From Afipia sp. (lineage in GTDB: Bacteria; Pseudomonadota; Alphaproteobacteria; Rhizobiales; Xanthobacteraceae), in assembly GCA_017474385.1 (NCBI GenBank), contig JAFVHU010000054.1:1-39711 (forward strand): a stretch of 39,711 bases of DNA. The letters are read 5' to 3'. The notes beneath the pieces are model-generated. The model did not search any database. It saw nothing but the letters and a program-made list of their open reading frames with translations, and was not told the origin of the DNA. Positions 19,298 to 28,201 of the stretch are shown here, in pieces (positions within the stretch are counted from its first letter, which is position 1; each line of letters begins with the position of its first letter). Both the position numbers and the translations under genes were made by a program.

Positions 19298-20557
19298 ATG
19301 AAAAAAGCCGCCCGGACGGGGCGGCTGGTGGGTTTACGGATTCGAGGTTGGCCGCTAGGATTCCAACTTGAAGTTGAAAAGTTGGGGATTGAAATTAAGA
19401 GCGCGCACGAGCTTTATCGCAACGCAGCACGCCTTCTAATCTGGTCGTTTTTCCTGCTCATATTTAGCAGGGTGCTGGAATTCTTTGCCTTTAGTTATGA
19501 ATCGCCTGTGAGACCCGTCGCGGTCTATGCGGCGATCGCTGGCGGCTTTCTTTTGCTTTCCGTAAAGCGGATTCAAATCGATCCGTTCTTGTGTCTGCTT
19601 GGCATTATCGTCGCGATTGGCTTTTGGCAGTATCGCGGCGAAGGTGTTGTTGAGTTTCCTTCCGAATTGCTATCGGACGTGCAGCCGAGACCGAGCCACA
19701 TAAGTTATGCAGTCTGGCCACTATTGAACCTAGTTGCAGCAGTCGGTTTGTTCTCCTTGGTGAACGAGGAAGACTTCCAAAAAACTGTTCGCGATGCGGC
19801 CTTCGCAACACTCTGTCTGTTGATGGCCTCAATGATCGTAGATTTCTTCTGGCCTCACATCTTTCACGACATCCCGAACGGGCGCGCGTCTGGACTTGCG
19901 AAGAACCCGAATACTGCGGCGATGATGGCTGCCACGCTGGCGGCTCTGATGCTTCCTCGAACTGGTGAAAGGCTTCCTTACCAAACGTGGATATCGATCG
20001 GGATTGCCGTTCTCGCGGCGATCATGAGTGGGTCAAGATCGGGGCAGTTAGCTGTTGGTGTTGTCGCGGCGACAGGGTTATGGACGCACTGTCAGTATCA
20101 CCCATCGCGTCGCGCCATTATTGGTTGGGGTGCAGTACTCTGCGGCCTTTGTATCGCGATCGTGTATTTCCAAATGGTCCGGATCGACTCATCGAACCTT
20201 CGACTGCACGCGGCCGGGATATTCTTGGATGCTGCGCTTGGTAATCCATCGGGCTTTGGAACAGGTGCCACCAACGACTACGTGACGGGACCACACAACA
20301 CATTCCTGAAGCTGATGGTGGAATCTGGTGTGGTATCGGCGGTGCTAATGCTCCTTCTGATGGGATATATCAGCTACTCCGCATATTCGTCGCGCAGCCC
20401 CCGTTCCGTAGCAGTTGTCTCGGTCGCATGGATTGCTGTGCTGTTCTCGCATACTGCGCTTGTAGAACCACTAGCTATGGCGGCCGTAGCTATTACAGCC
20501 GTTAAAGGAGTCGCACTCGTCAGTTTACGTCGAGATGAGATCTCTGCGAATCCCTGA
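19298..20557 (+). CDS. O-antigen polymerase/ligase-like (Wzy-like) membrane protein
   Basis: Up to 419 aa with about ten transmembrane segments and a periplasmic loop; the C-terminal part carries the Wzy/WaaL-type pattern ASGLAKNPNTAAMMAATLAAL, SGSRSGQLAVG and a PHNTFLKLMVESG motif whose His is conserved in the family. Such phage genes change host O-antigen linkage and block superinfection. Start is uncertain: ATG 19298 lies on the terminator hairpin; GTG 19328 (GGGGCGG upstream) or TTG 19382 are likelier. It is the only plus-strand gene inside the late region, and its AT-richer codon use suggests separate acquisition (a moron). Confidence 0.85.
   Translation: MKKAARTGRLVGLRIRGWPLGFQLEVEKLGIEIKSAHELYRNAARLLIWSFFLLIFSRVLEFFAFSYESPVRPVAVYAAIAGGFLLLSVKRIQIDPFLCLLGIIVAIGFWQYRGEGVVEFPSELLSDVQPRPSHISYAVWPLLNLVAAVGLFSLVNEEDFQKTVRDAAFATLCLLMASMIVDFFWPHIFHDIPNGRASGLAKNPNTAAMMAATLAALMLPRTGERLPYQTWISIGIAVLAAIMSGSRSGQLAVGVVAATGLWTHCQYHPSRRAIIGWGAVLCGLCIAIVYFQMVRIDSSNLRLHAAGIFLDAALGNPSGFGTGATNDYVTGPHNTFLKLMVESGVVSAVLMLLLMGYISYSAYSSRSPRSVAVVSVAWIAVLFSHTALVEPLAMAAVAITAVKGVALVSLRRDEISANP
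19301..19325 (-). terminator. Terminator ahead of the lysis cassette
   Basis: On the minus strand: stem GCCGCCC/GGGCGGC with a 5-nt loop, followed by TTTTTT. It ends 14 bp before the 44-aa gene, so lysis genes would need antitermination or readthrough. Confidence 0.8.
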
Positions 20558-20576
20558 CAATGCGACTAGTCCATCC

Positions 20577-22256
20577 TTACTGGACCGACATCCACGTCAC
20601 TTCGGCCGTGCCAACTGCGCCAACGCCTCCAGACGACGTTGCTCCAACCGCGCCACCGCCGCCACTGCCGAAGGCCCGACCCGCGCCGCCAGTTGTCGAT
20701 TGAGCAGCATTGGCATTTTCGCCGCCGCCGCCCCAAAAACTTCCACCACCTACGCCGCCCCCCAACGTGGCACCCGTTCCTGGATTGCCGTAAGTCCCGC
20801 GACCACCGATCACTGATTTTACGCCCGTCCCCGTCGAGCATGTCCCGCCACCGCCAGAGAACCCTACCGTGGTCGTCGTCCCGCCCCCACCACCGCCGCC
20901 CGTTGCCGTGATTGTGGTGATGCCGGTTGCCGCTATGGTTGAGCTACCACCGTTGCCGCCATTACCACCCGCCGTACTACCAGCGGTGCCGCCCGTCCCA
21001 AGCGTAATGGTTACAGTTGCACCTGCCGCTACCCCTGTGAAAGTACCGAAGCACGTTCCGCCAGCGCCCCCACCGCCGCCCGCCGCCGTCGCACCATTGG
21101 CACCGCCCCCACCGCCGCCCGCGCCTGTCAGGATATAAGAATAGACAGTAGCGGTTGAACTCGATGCGTCCGTCGTGAATGACGCAGTGGCTCGCGCCAA
21201 ATAGGGAAGCTTCGTTGGTACTGATTGCCCGGGAGAGCCTGAGGTGTTGGCCAACATGTTGCCAGAAGGAATCGCCGCTAAACCTATAACGTTGGAAATC
21301 GCATCGATTGATGAGTCTGTCGTGATCGCGCCAGTCTGGCCGTCAATCGACGCAACGCCCGCAACACCGCCAGCAACTTGCGCATCGACGTATGCAGTCG
21401 TTGCGATCTTCGTGCTGTTGTCGCTGAATGCCTGCGTCGTCGTGGTGGGCGACCCTGGCAAGGCTGCGTTGGACGGGATCGATATCGTCGGGTTACCTGA
21501 AACACAGTCCCCGTTCGTGACCGCGATCTGATTGGCTGTGCCTGTAATGGTCCGCGTTGCCCACGTATCCGTAGCCGTGCGCGCCGCGCAACCATTCGAA
21601 GATAGCCCCTCGAGTGCGGCCAGATCGTTCGCGAGCCCAAACGTCGGATTGCCGGCGACGCCAGCCGGGTTTGTGATCGTGATGCCTGCGGCAGGAGCAG
21701 TCAGCGAACGGGCTGCGCCTGTCCCGGCCCCGGTATGAGCCCAAAGACCGTCTGTCGAGTTGGCAGCGAGCGCAGCAAGATCCGCGTCATATCCCTGAAC
21801 GTCCGTACCAATCACGACTCCAAGCGTCGTTCGTCCGGCTGCAGCGTTCGCGTCATCAACAAGGGATCGACCAAAACCAGTGAAGTCCGCAAGGGCAGCG
21901 GTACCTAGTCCAGTGAAGTACGGAAGCTTGTCGGCAGCACTCGCAAGACCAGCCAGAGCCTTAAGCTCGGCGTCAGCGATCATCGAGACGAGAACCTTGT
22001 CAGCTCCGATAGCCGTCACGCCCGCTGCCGTAATCGTCACATCGCCAGTGATCGTGCGGCAGATCGGATCAGCCGCAGATTGACCAACGGCGAGCTGGGC
22101 CGAGCCGCACAGCAGCGATGTGTAGCCTGTCTGCCCAGGGCCTTTCCCGATGATGAACGCGTGGTTCGTGACGGCGCCAGGGTTCTGGGCAGCGGCAGGA
22201 CCCAGGACAAAGAAAAAGGCCGCCGAAGCGACCTTGAGAAGACGAATGATGTTCAT
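20577..22256 (-). CDS. Tail fibre with glycine-rich C-terminal tip and signal-like N-terminus
   Basis: 559 aa. Residues 1-24 look like a signal peptide ([20 protein letters not shown]), unusual for a virion protein. Then repeats of short beta motifs ([32 protein letters not shown]) typical of phage fibre shafts, and from residue about 370 many Gly runs ([41 protein letters not shown]), as in glycine-rich receptor-binding tips. The adhesin domain is therefore at the C-terminus. It lies next to the Wzy-like gene that could change its receptor. Confidence 0.85.
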   Translation of the reverse strand: MNIIRLLKVASAAFFFVLGPAAAQNPGAVTNHAFIIGKGPGQTGYTSLLCGSAQLAVGQSAADPICRTITGDVTITAAGVTAIGADKVLVSMIADAELKALAGLASAADKLPYFTGLGTAALADFTGFGRSLVDDANAAAGRTTLGVVIGTDVQGYDADLAALAANSTDGLWAHTGAGTGAARSLTAPAAGITITNPAGVAGNPTFGLANDLAALEGLSSNGCAARTATDTWATRTITGTANQIAVTNGDCVSGNPTISIPSNAALPGSPTTTTQAFSDNSTKIATTAYVDAQVAGGVAGVASIDGQTGAITTDSSIDAISNVIGLAAIPSGNMLANTSGSPGQSVPTKLPYLARATASFTTDASSSTATVYSYILTGAGGGGGGANGATAAGGGGGAGGTCFGTFTGVAAGATVTITLGTGGTAGSTAGGNGGNGGSSTIAATGITTITATGGGGGGGTTTTVGFSGGGGTCSTGTGVKSVIGGRGTYGNPGTGATLGGGVGGGSFWGGGGENANAAQSTTGGAGRAFGSGGGGAVGATSSGGVGAVGTAEVTWMSVQ

Positions 22257-22259
22257 GAG

Positions 22260-22802
22260 TTAGACCGCGTATCCTTTGCCAGGGACAGGATCGAGGACGA
22301 TCGAGCCGCCATTGCCACTGATTGTCCAAGTCGATTGATTGCCGTTGAACTTGTCAGAACCTGCGAGGCCCGTCGTGATCGGGTTGGTGCTGGCGTCGCC
22401 TTTGAAGTCCACAATCTTGCAGCGACCAACCTTTGCCGTTGATGCTGGCATAGTTACGGAAGTAGCCGCGCCTACCGTCTTATCGATGATGATCAAACCA
22501 TCGGTTGGTTGCACGACAACATCACCAGCCGTCACGTACTGCATCGTCTGCCCAGCAACGATGAGCGATGCAAACGAAACCCTATTCCAAACACCCGTTG
22601 TTCGGTCATAGACCGCGAACAGCTTCTGGGTGGCATCGAATGATGTGATTTCGGCAAATTGCGAATAGTCGAGATCGCCATACCAAATGCCGCCGATCTT
22701 CTGGAACAGGAGGCCAATGCGGCCAATGAGCGGCAAGCCAAACCCCGCCGCTCCCTTCAGTTTCAATCCAGACGGCGGGCCTACCTTGAGCTTGTATCCC
22801 AT
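22260..22802 (-). CDS. 180-aa tail-region protein
   Basis: Beta-rich, with GYKLKVGPPSGLKLKG at the start and a C-terminal half (TISGNGGSIVLDPVPGKGY) like the short fibre/baseplate proteins that sit between fibre genes in rhizobial phages. The start overlaps the preceding stop (TGATG). Probably a virion or assembly factor; family not identified. Confidence 0.72.
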   Translation of the reverse strand: MGYKLKVGPPSGLKLKGAAGFGLPLIGRIGLLFQKIGGIWYGDLDYSQFAEITSFDATQKLFAVYDRTTGVWNRVSFASLIVAGQTMQYVTAGDVVVQPTDGLIIIDKTVGAATSVTMPASTAKVGRCKIVDFKGDASTNPITTGLAGSDKFNGNQSTWTISGNGGSIVLDPVPGKGYAV

Positions 22803-23158
22803 CAGACACCCTCAAGGACGGCAACGTCGGCCAAGATCACATCATGCTTGACGCCGCTGATGGTGACCGCAACGCCAACGTCATAGGTCGCTGCGCAAAG
22901 GCCCGACAAATCGGCGGGCGCCAACTGCCATTGAAATCCCGTTCCATTCAGCGTGATTTTTCCATCGCCATCCGAAAGCAGTGCCTTGATAAGATCGTTG
23001 CGACAGCCAGACTTGCGAACGACAAGCTCGATCTCAACGCCAAGAGCAGGATTGGAAAGATCGATCTCGCTCCCGTCGCTCTCATTTACGAGCGTATAGA
23101 CACGAGATACCCAATCCGCCTTGTTCGATATCTCGCCAAGGGAGCCGCGATAGATCAT
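22802..23158 (-). CDS. 118-aa tail-region hypothetical protein
   Basis: ATG 23158, chosen for AGGGG 6 nt upstream and for the boundary with the preceding gene (stop at 23167); longer in-frame extensions run into that gene. Compact alpha/beta protein (SRVYTLVNESDGSEIDLSNP, ITLNGTGFQWQLAPADL, VAVTISGVKHDVIL), resembling small proteins found between fibre genes in other tailed phages. Role unknown. Confidence 0.74.
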   Translation of the reverse strand: MIYRGSLGEISNKADWVSRVYTLVNESDGSEIDLSNPALGVEIELVVRKSGCRNDLIKALLSDGDGKITLNGTGFQWQLAPADLSGLCAATYDVGVAVTISGVKHDVILADVAVLEGV

Positions 23159-23166
23159 GTCGGCCC

Positions 23167-24270
23167 CTACAGTTTTATGTAGTTGGTAACGAGCATCGTC
23201 GGCTGCACGGTTCGATGTGCGTTGCCTGAACCGAACGACGAAATCGAACCTTGCGGGGTAAACGACCCGCTTGAGGCGACGATACCCGAAGTGGCGCCTA
23301 AGGCTAAGCCTGGGATCGTAATGCCACTGCCCTGTGCTTGAGTGCCCACGCCGCCATATACCCAAGTGTTAATCGTGCTCGTAACGTTCACAGTCCCACT
23401 GATACCCGTGAACGTCGGCGTAACGACGGGCAACTGTGCCTGAGTGAGGGTTGTGTTCTCAGAGCCGCCTGCTGCGCCAAGCGTGGTGCCGCTCGCACCA
23501 AAGTACGTTGAGGTCAGTCGACCGGCGGCAGCGCCGCCCATATCGTCAAGGCCGGCCAGGATACGGCCTCGGCCATCCGGAAGCGTGATCTGTTTATTTG
23601 CCGCCCAATCCGCTGCCGACGAAGCTCCCCGCCCACCAGACACCACAAGATTTGCGTCAGTGTCCCACAGGTACTGAAACAGTGCCTGCGCATCGGCATT
23701 CGCGCGCTCAGTTGCACCGCTGGTGGCGCTACCAATCGTACGGCCGTTGAGGCGGACAAACCCCGATAGTGCGCCCGTTCCATACTTGGCTACGATGTAG
23801 CCCGTGCCAATGATCGTCGTCGGATCGACCGGCGATCCACCACCGCCACCTGACGATGCACCGATGACGAGGATGCCGTCAGCGGCAACCTGCGTGACGC
23901 CAGCCGCGTTCTCGAGCCGGATCTTGATCGAGCCATCGGCAAGGAAGAATTGCGGGACACGCCCAGCCGAATCCAGAACGATCGGGTTCGGATAGGCAAT
24001 CGTCAGCCCAGAGTCCTGATAAGCGGACTGCGGGGTCGTTGTGCCAGCCTGGAAGAAGTACAGCCGGCCGCCGTTGAGCGGTTTTCCTTGGCTGTCAAAC
24101 TGCTGGGAAAGGCTTAGGGAGATGGTCCCTGCAGCAAACGCCTTGTCTATTTTGACCGGCGACGTCCATTCGAGCGACTGTGCGCCAACGTATCGGACGG
24201 GTGCCGTGACTTGGACAGGAGTCAGCAGCCCGGCTATAATGCCGGCCGCTAGGAGTAACCTTTTGAACAT
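23167..24270 (-). CDS. Tail fibre/collar protein with signal peptide
   Basis: 367 aa. Residues 1-about 30 include a signal-like segment (FKRLLLAAGIIAGLLTPVQV). Residues 60-135 match the common fibre N-terminal domain (GGRLYFFQAGTTTPQSAY, NPIVLDSAGRVPQFFL, IKIRLENAAG). Residues 165-367 are a tail-collar-type domain ending HRTVQPTMLVTNYIKL, with GFVRLNGRTIGS near its start. The second virion protein here with an export signal. GGGAA lies before the ATG. Confidence 0.85.
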   Translation of the reverse strand: MFKRLLLAAGIIAGLLTPVQVTAPVRYVGAQSLEWTSPVKIDKAFAAGTISLSLSQQFDSQGKPLNGGRLYFFQAGTTTPQSAYQDSGLTIAYPNPIVLDSAGRVPQFFLADGSIKIRLENAAGVTQVAADGILVIGASSGGGGGSPVDPTTIIGTGYIVAKYGTGALSGFVRLNGRTIGSATSGATERANADAQALFQYLWDTDANLVVSGGRGASSAADWAANKQITLPDGRGRILAGLDDMGGAAAGRLTSTYFGASGTTLGAAGGSENTTLTQAQLPVVTPTFTGISGTVNVTSTINTWVYGGVGTQAQGSGITIPGLALGATSGIVASSGSFTPQGSISSFGSGNAHRTVQPTMLVTNYIKL

Positions 24271-24285
24271 TGCGGATTTCCCAAA

Positions 24286-24310
24286 GAAAAACCCGCCTCA
24301 GAGGGCGGGT
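24286..24310 (-). terminator. Intergenic terminator before the fibre genes
   Basis: On the minus strand: CCCGCC/GGCGGG stem, 6-nt loop, TTTTTC. Lies between the transglycosylase gene (stop 24356) and the collar gene (start 24270). Confidence 0.75.
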
Positions 24311-24355
24311 TGGATCACATGGCTTGTGTTCTGTTGGTGGCTGGTGCCTTACCCG

Positions 24356-26332
24356 CTAGGGTTTTGGCTGTTCGTCATCAGCGGCTGCACCCATCGGGCC
24401 TTGAATCGCCCGCATCAGGTCACCCGACGAAACAGCCACGCCGTCCTTCGATAATCCTGACGAAAGCGATCGGGATGCGGTCGCATAAGCAGCCAGCCTT
24501 GCCGGGGTTGGCTTATTCACAAACTCAAGCTGGGCGCGCTCGTACCGATTGACTGCCTTCTGAACTGCCTCCGCATACGCGGGAGACCGTTTCGCGACCA
24601 ACTCTTTCAACCGGTCAATCTGTTTGCCGGTGACGATAGTTGCCAGTTTGTTGGATGCGGCACCTAACGCCGGGATCGCCAGAAGCGCTGGATTGAGTGC
24701 CCCCGCACCAATCGCGCTGGCCGTTTGAATGATCCCCTTCGTTGGTGACGCCTGCCCAGCCAGACGCAGCGCGTTCGTTGCAGCCGTACCTTCAACAATC
24801 TCCCTGATCGCCGCGACTTCATCCGGCTTAAAACCTGTCGCTTTGCCTTCGATCGATTTCTGAACGATGGGCGACAGAACCTGGCGCATGGAGTTTACAG
24901 AATTGCCGCCATAACCGGCCCTGCCCGCACGCAATCCGGCGACATCCGACTTGCGCTGCAAGTCTTGCATTGCCATCGCAGTCGAATGGATCGCATCACC
25001 CGTTTTCAGGTTCTTGCTCGCCTCTGGTGCAACCTCGCTGATGATCTTGGAAATCTCTCCCGAGATGGCGGCAGCGCCGTCCCGAACGTCCTTCTCCGAA
25101 TTGTTGAAGCCGCGCCCCGCCATCCGCTTGACCCGCTGGAGCATGTCAATGCTGACAGCATCCCCATTCTCGAGCATACGGATCGCGGACTTGGCAGGAG
25201 CGCCGGCCATGTCATCGGTCAGGTTCACGCGATTAAGCGCAGTGCGAAGCCGATCTGCCATCCCTTGGGCTGTCTCGGCAGGTATCTCGATGTCTTTGGT
25301 TTCCGCCCTGAACGCTTGATAGTAGGGCTTCGCCGTTGACATCACATCGGACGCCTTCGGGCGAATTTCCGCAGCTTTAGCCGCTGGAATAGCAGGACGT
25401 GCGACAGGCGCTCCAGCAGACATTCCAGTCGCAGCTAGCCGGCCAATCGACTCCATTGCATTCCGATCCGTCGCGTCAGCACGGGCAAAAACTTTGATTT
25501 TGTTATCGGATGGATCGCGCAAAGCGATGTGCTTGTTCTGGTCAGTCGGAACAAGCTGGCCAGTCGACGGATCGCGGAACAACAACTCGCCGGCATCGTT
25601 CTGATGCGTGTCGGCCGAGATGAAATTCGGCATATGCTGTGCAATGTCCGAAGTCGTACCCTGACCTGCCGCTGAACCTTGATTCAGGAAATCGATAGCC
25701 ATGCTGGTGCCTGGCGAGGACGTGGCTGCCCCTCTTGCCTCCGACTGCATCGCCTCCGCGCGCTTGTCCAACCCAGTCTTCAGGCTCGCCTCATTCAAAG
25801 GCGCCTTGGCTGTGTCTCCAGCAAAACGCTGCTCAAACGTATCCGGCTCCGTCGTGGGGATTAGATCGTCAAAGGACAGCGAGGCAGATGTGGGCGCAGA
25901 CGGAGCGCGAGCCCCCTTCGGTGCATAACCCATCGCCTGCGTGAATTTCGTACCGTAATCCTTGACGGACGTTCCTAGAGCATCACGGGCATCAGGGTTG
26001 TTCATCCCCCTCTCGCCCGCGAACCATGCACGAGCAGCGCCTTCAGGACCGTACTTCTCTGCGTATTGTCCAAACTTTGCCTTGAACACCGCTTCCTGCG
26101 CCTGCGGGCTACCCAAGAACTCTCCAGGTGTTAGCTCGCGGCCAAGAACCTCTTTGGTCCACGGACCGACGTTCGCACTCATGACCTGATACTTGCCAAG
26201 TGCACGATCACCAGTTCTCGTGGGGACACCAACAGCACGGTAGTTCCCGCCGCTCTCGATCGAGGATATTGCCGATCCATAATCCGGCTCTGAAGCCTTT
26301 GGGATCAGATCATCGAACGACAATTCAGCCAT
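24356..26332 (-). CDS. Internal ejection protein with lytic transglycosylase domain
   Basis: 658 aa. Residues about 15-135 resemble the soluble lytic transglycosylase fold (AISSIESGGNYRAVG with catalytic-type Glu, then LGKYQVM and AARAWFAGERG). The motif LSFDDLIP occurs at the N-terminus and again near residue 150, a repeat seen in podovirus internal proteins. The rest is Ala-rich and helical. It probably enters the cell envelope with the genome and locally opens peptidoglycan, like other podovirus ejection proteins. The ATG overlaps the preceding stop by one base. Confidence 0.85.
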   Translation of the reverse strand: MAELSFDDLIPKASEPDYGSAISSIESGGNYRAVGVPTRTGDRALGKYQVMSANVGPWTKEVLGRELTPGEFLGSPQAQEAVFKAKFGQYAEKYGPEGAARAWFAGERGMNNPDARDALGTSVKDYGTKFTQAMGYAPKGARAPSAPTSASLSFDDLIPTTEPDTFEQRFAGDTAKAPLNEASLKTGLDKRAEAMQSEARGAATSSPGTSMAIDFLNQGSAAGQGTTSDIAQHMPNFISADTHQNDAGELLFRDPSTGQLVPTDQNKHIALRDPSDNKIKVFARADATDRNAMESIGRLAATGMSAGAPVARPAIPAAKAAEIRPKASDVMSTAKPYYQAFRAETKDIEIPAETAQGMADRLRTALNRVNLTDDMAGAPAKSAIRMLENGDAVSIDMLQRVKRMAGRGFNNSEKDVRDGAAAISGEISKIISEVAPEASKNLKTGDAIHSTAMAMQDLQRKSDVAGLRAGRAGYGGNSVNSMRQVLSPIVQKSIEGKATGFKPDEVAAIREIVEGTAATNALRLAGQASPTKGIIQTASAIGAGALNPALLAIPALGAASNKLATIVTGKQIDRLKELVAKRSPAYAEAVQKAVNRYERAQLEFVNKPTPARLAAYATASRSLSSGLSKDGVAVSSGDLMRAIQGPMGAAADDEQPKP

Positions 26333-27282
26333 TACAGACCACTCGGATCGATGCCGTTATCACGGAGGCGCTGGATCACCGCATTTCGATCAGCGCCCCT
26401 ACCGATTGCAGCGCGTGCTGCAGCAAGCGGATCGCCAGCCGCAGCGGCAGGAGTTTCAGCCCCTGGCTTGTAGTAGCTGCCACCGCGAAGATCCTTGATG
26501 CGGCGCTCCGACAGCTGGCGCTTCTTCTCCGTGAGTGCAATCATTCGATCAATCACACGGCCACGAATGGCGGGAGGCGTCGTCGGGTCGCCCAACTGCT
26601 GAATGAACGTTCGCAACTCAAAGTCCGTTGTTGCACCCTTGAGCGTATCAGCCATCGTCTTGAGCGCTTCCGGGGCCATGATCTTCTGCCACTCGGTCGT
26701 AGAGTCCGCGGTTTTCTTCTCGGCAATGAAGTCAGGAACCATCCAATCCGGAAGGTTCGATCCGATCGAAGCCCTGGCGCCGGCCGTGTAGCCACTGAAC
26801 GTCTTGTCGTTCAGGCCCTTCGCGGTCTTCAGAGCGTCCAGCGTTCCTTCAAGGTTCGGAAGCTCGTCCTCGGCCTGAGTGATAACCTTCTTGTCACCCG
26901 CAGAGATTGGTGTGTCGGTGCGCGGGAATAGCGCTTTCCGGCCTTCCGGCGACTTGGGATCAAGGCCGGCAGCCTCGACTATCTGCAACTGCGCGGGCTT
27001 CTCACGATTGCCTGCATTCTGTCGCGCGACATCGAGCATTCCAGACTGATACTTGCGCGTCCAGTCGTCCTGAGCATTTGCCCTCGCCACGTTCGCCAGA
27101 GCTGTCGCACCCTGTACGTTGCCAACGCGAAGCTGGCCCATAATGGCCTTCTGATAGTCAACCTGACCGTCAGGGCTGACGCCCTCGTTCGCTGCCGAGC
27201 GGGCAAGTGCCTCCTTACGCTTCGCGTCAATCGTACCGCCCAGACCCGAGAGCATGGTGTAAAAATCAACCTGTGCGACCAT
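26332..27282 (-). CDS. Internal/ejection protein
   Basis: 316 aa, helical and Ala-rich, with no signal peptide (MVAQVDFYTMLSGLGGTIDA). Sits between the P22-type injection-like gene and the transglycosylase gene, the place of the P22 gp20/gp16 ejection proteins. Similar length class, but I see no sequence motif that proves homology. Confidence 0.72.
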   Translation of the reverse strand: MVAQVDFYTMLSGLGGTIDAKRKEALARSAANEGVSPDGQVDYQKAIMGQLRVGNVQGATALANVARANAQDDWTRKYQSGMLDVARQNAGNREKPAQLQIVEAAGLDPKSPEGRKALFPRTDTPISAGDKKVITQAEDELPNLEGTLDALKTAKGLNDKTFSGYTAGARASIGSNLPDWMVPDFIAEKKTADSTTEWQKIMAPEALKTMADTLKGATTDFELRTFIQQLGDPTTPPAIRGRVIDRMIALTEKKRQLSERRIKDLRGGSYYKPGAETPAAAAGDPLAAARAAIGRGADRNAVIQRLRDNGIDPSGL

Positions 27283-27294
27283 ATCGGCTCTCGC

Positions 27295-28002
27295 TTAGAA
27301 CGGCATAAATGCCTTGGCGGCCAGATTGGCGCCGCCCATCAATGCGCCCCAGAAGTTCTTTGAGGCATCATCGCGCGCCTTCTGCTCGGCCTCGATACCG
27401 CCAGCCTGCGCACCGCTGCTGCCAACCGCAGCCTGATAGCCAATGCCAGCCTTCGTCTTTCCGATGTCGTTCGCGAGCGTGCCCTGTTGGCCAAGAACGC
27501 CAGCCGACCCCGCGGCTCCTGTCGTCATGATCTGCTGGCCGCTGTTCAGTCCCGGCAGCAGTGACGACAAATAGTCGCTGTACTTCTGCGAGGCGTAATC
27601 CGTCGCGAGTTTCGTGGTGTCGGCAATCGTGTTACCCGACCCGAGCATCCCACGCGCTGCGGCACGCCGATCATTTTGATCGAGGGCCATATTGATGCCC
27701 TCGGTAAAGCCCGGAAGCGACGTGAATGCCGTCTTGGCGCGCGCCGCACCTTCAGCGCCGTTCAAGCCAGTGGCGTCCGCATACGCGCCAGAATAGCGGT
27801 CGTAACCCGACGTGCCACGTGTCAACAGGTCGGAGAACGGAACGAGCGCCCGATCGAGATAGTCGGACGCCTTGCCATAGCCAGTATCCAGAGCGCTGTT
27901 CGCATTGGTCAGAGCAGTGTCGTAACCCTGCGCGCGAACAGCAGCGGCTTCGCGGGCTGCACGCGCACTGTCATCGCCGGTGAAAATATCAAAAATGCCC
28001 AT
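27295..28002 (-). CDS. DNA injection-like virion protein
   Basis: 235 aa beginning MGIFDIFTGDDSARAAREAA; the MG-x-F-x-x-x-F/L-x-G-D/S start, followed by Ala/Gly-rich amphipathic helices and a hydrophobic glycine-rich end (FWGALMGGANLAAKAFMPF), is typical of podovirus injection proteins (P22 gp7 position). Length matches gp7 (about 229 aa). Family assignment rests on position, composition and length. Confidence 0.72.
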   Translation of the reverse strand: MGIFDIFTGDDSARAAREAAAVRAQGYDTALTNANSALDTGYGKASDYLDRALVPFSDLLTRGTSGYDRYSGAYADATGLNGAEGAARAKTAFTSLPGFTEGINMALDQNDRRAAARGMLGSGNTIADTTKLATDYASQKYSDYLSSLLPGLNSGQQIMTTGAAGSAGVLGQQGTLANDIGKTKAGIGYQAAVGSSGAQAGGIEAEQKARDDASKNFWGALMGGANLAAKAFMPF

Positions 28003-28003
28003 G

Positions 28004-28201
28004 TCAGTTCGCTCCCGGCGTCCAGAGCCCGGTCGATGAATTGAAGATCATCACTTGGCCGTTCGTTGGAGATGCCACGGCGACAGGATCGCGGAGCACG
28101 CGCCCGTCGATGTCCTTCGCCCAGTCAAAGAAAATTTCAGTCGGCCGCCCGGTCTTCACATCGAACCATGCGGCGTCTCGCGGAGGCAGCGGCTTCTTCA
28201 T
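28004..28201 (-). CDS. 65-aa phage structural-region protein
   Basis: Starts on an ATGA overlap with the gp10-like gene. LPPRDAAWFDVKTGRPTEIF, then NGQVMIFNSSTGLWTPG; the last motif is the usual strand-turn of short phage tail proteins. A virion or assembly role is likely; name not known. Confidence 0.72.
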   Translation of the reverse strand: MKKPLPPRDAAWFDVKTGRPTEIFFDWAKDIDGRVLRDPVAVASPTNGQVMIFNSSTGLWTPGAN

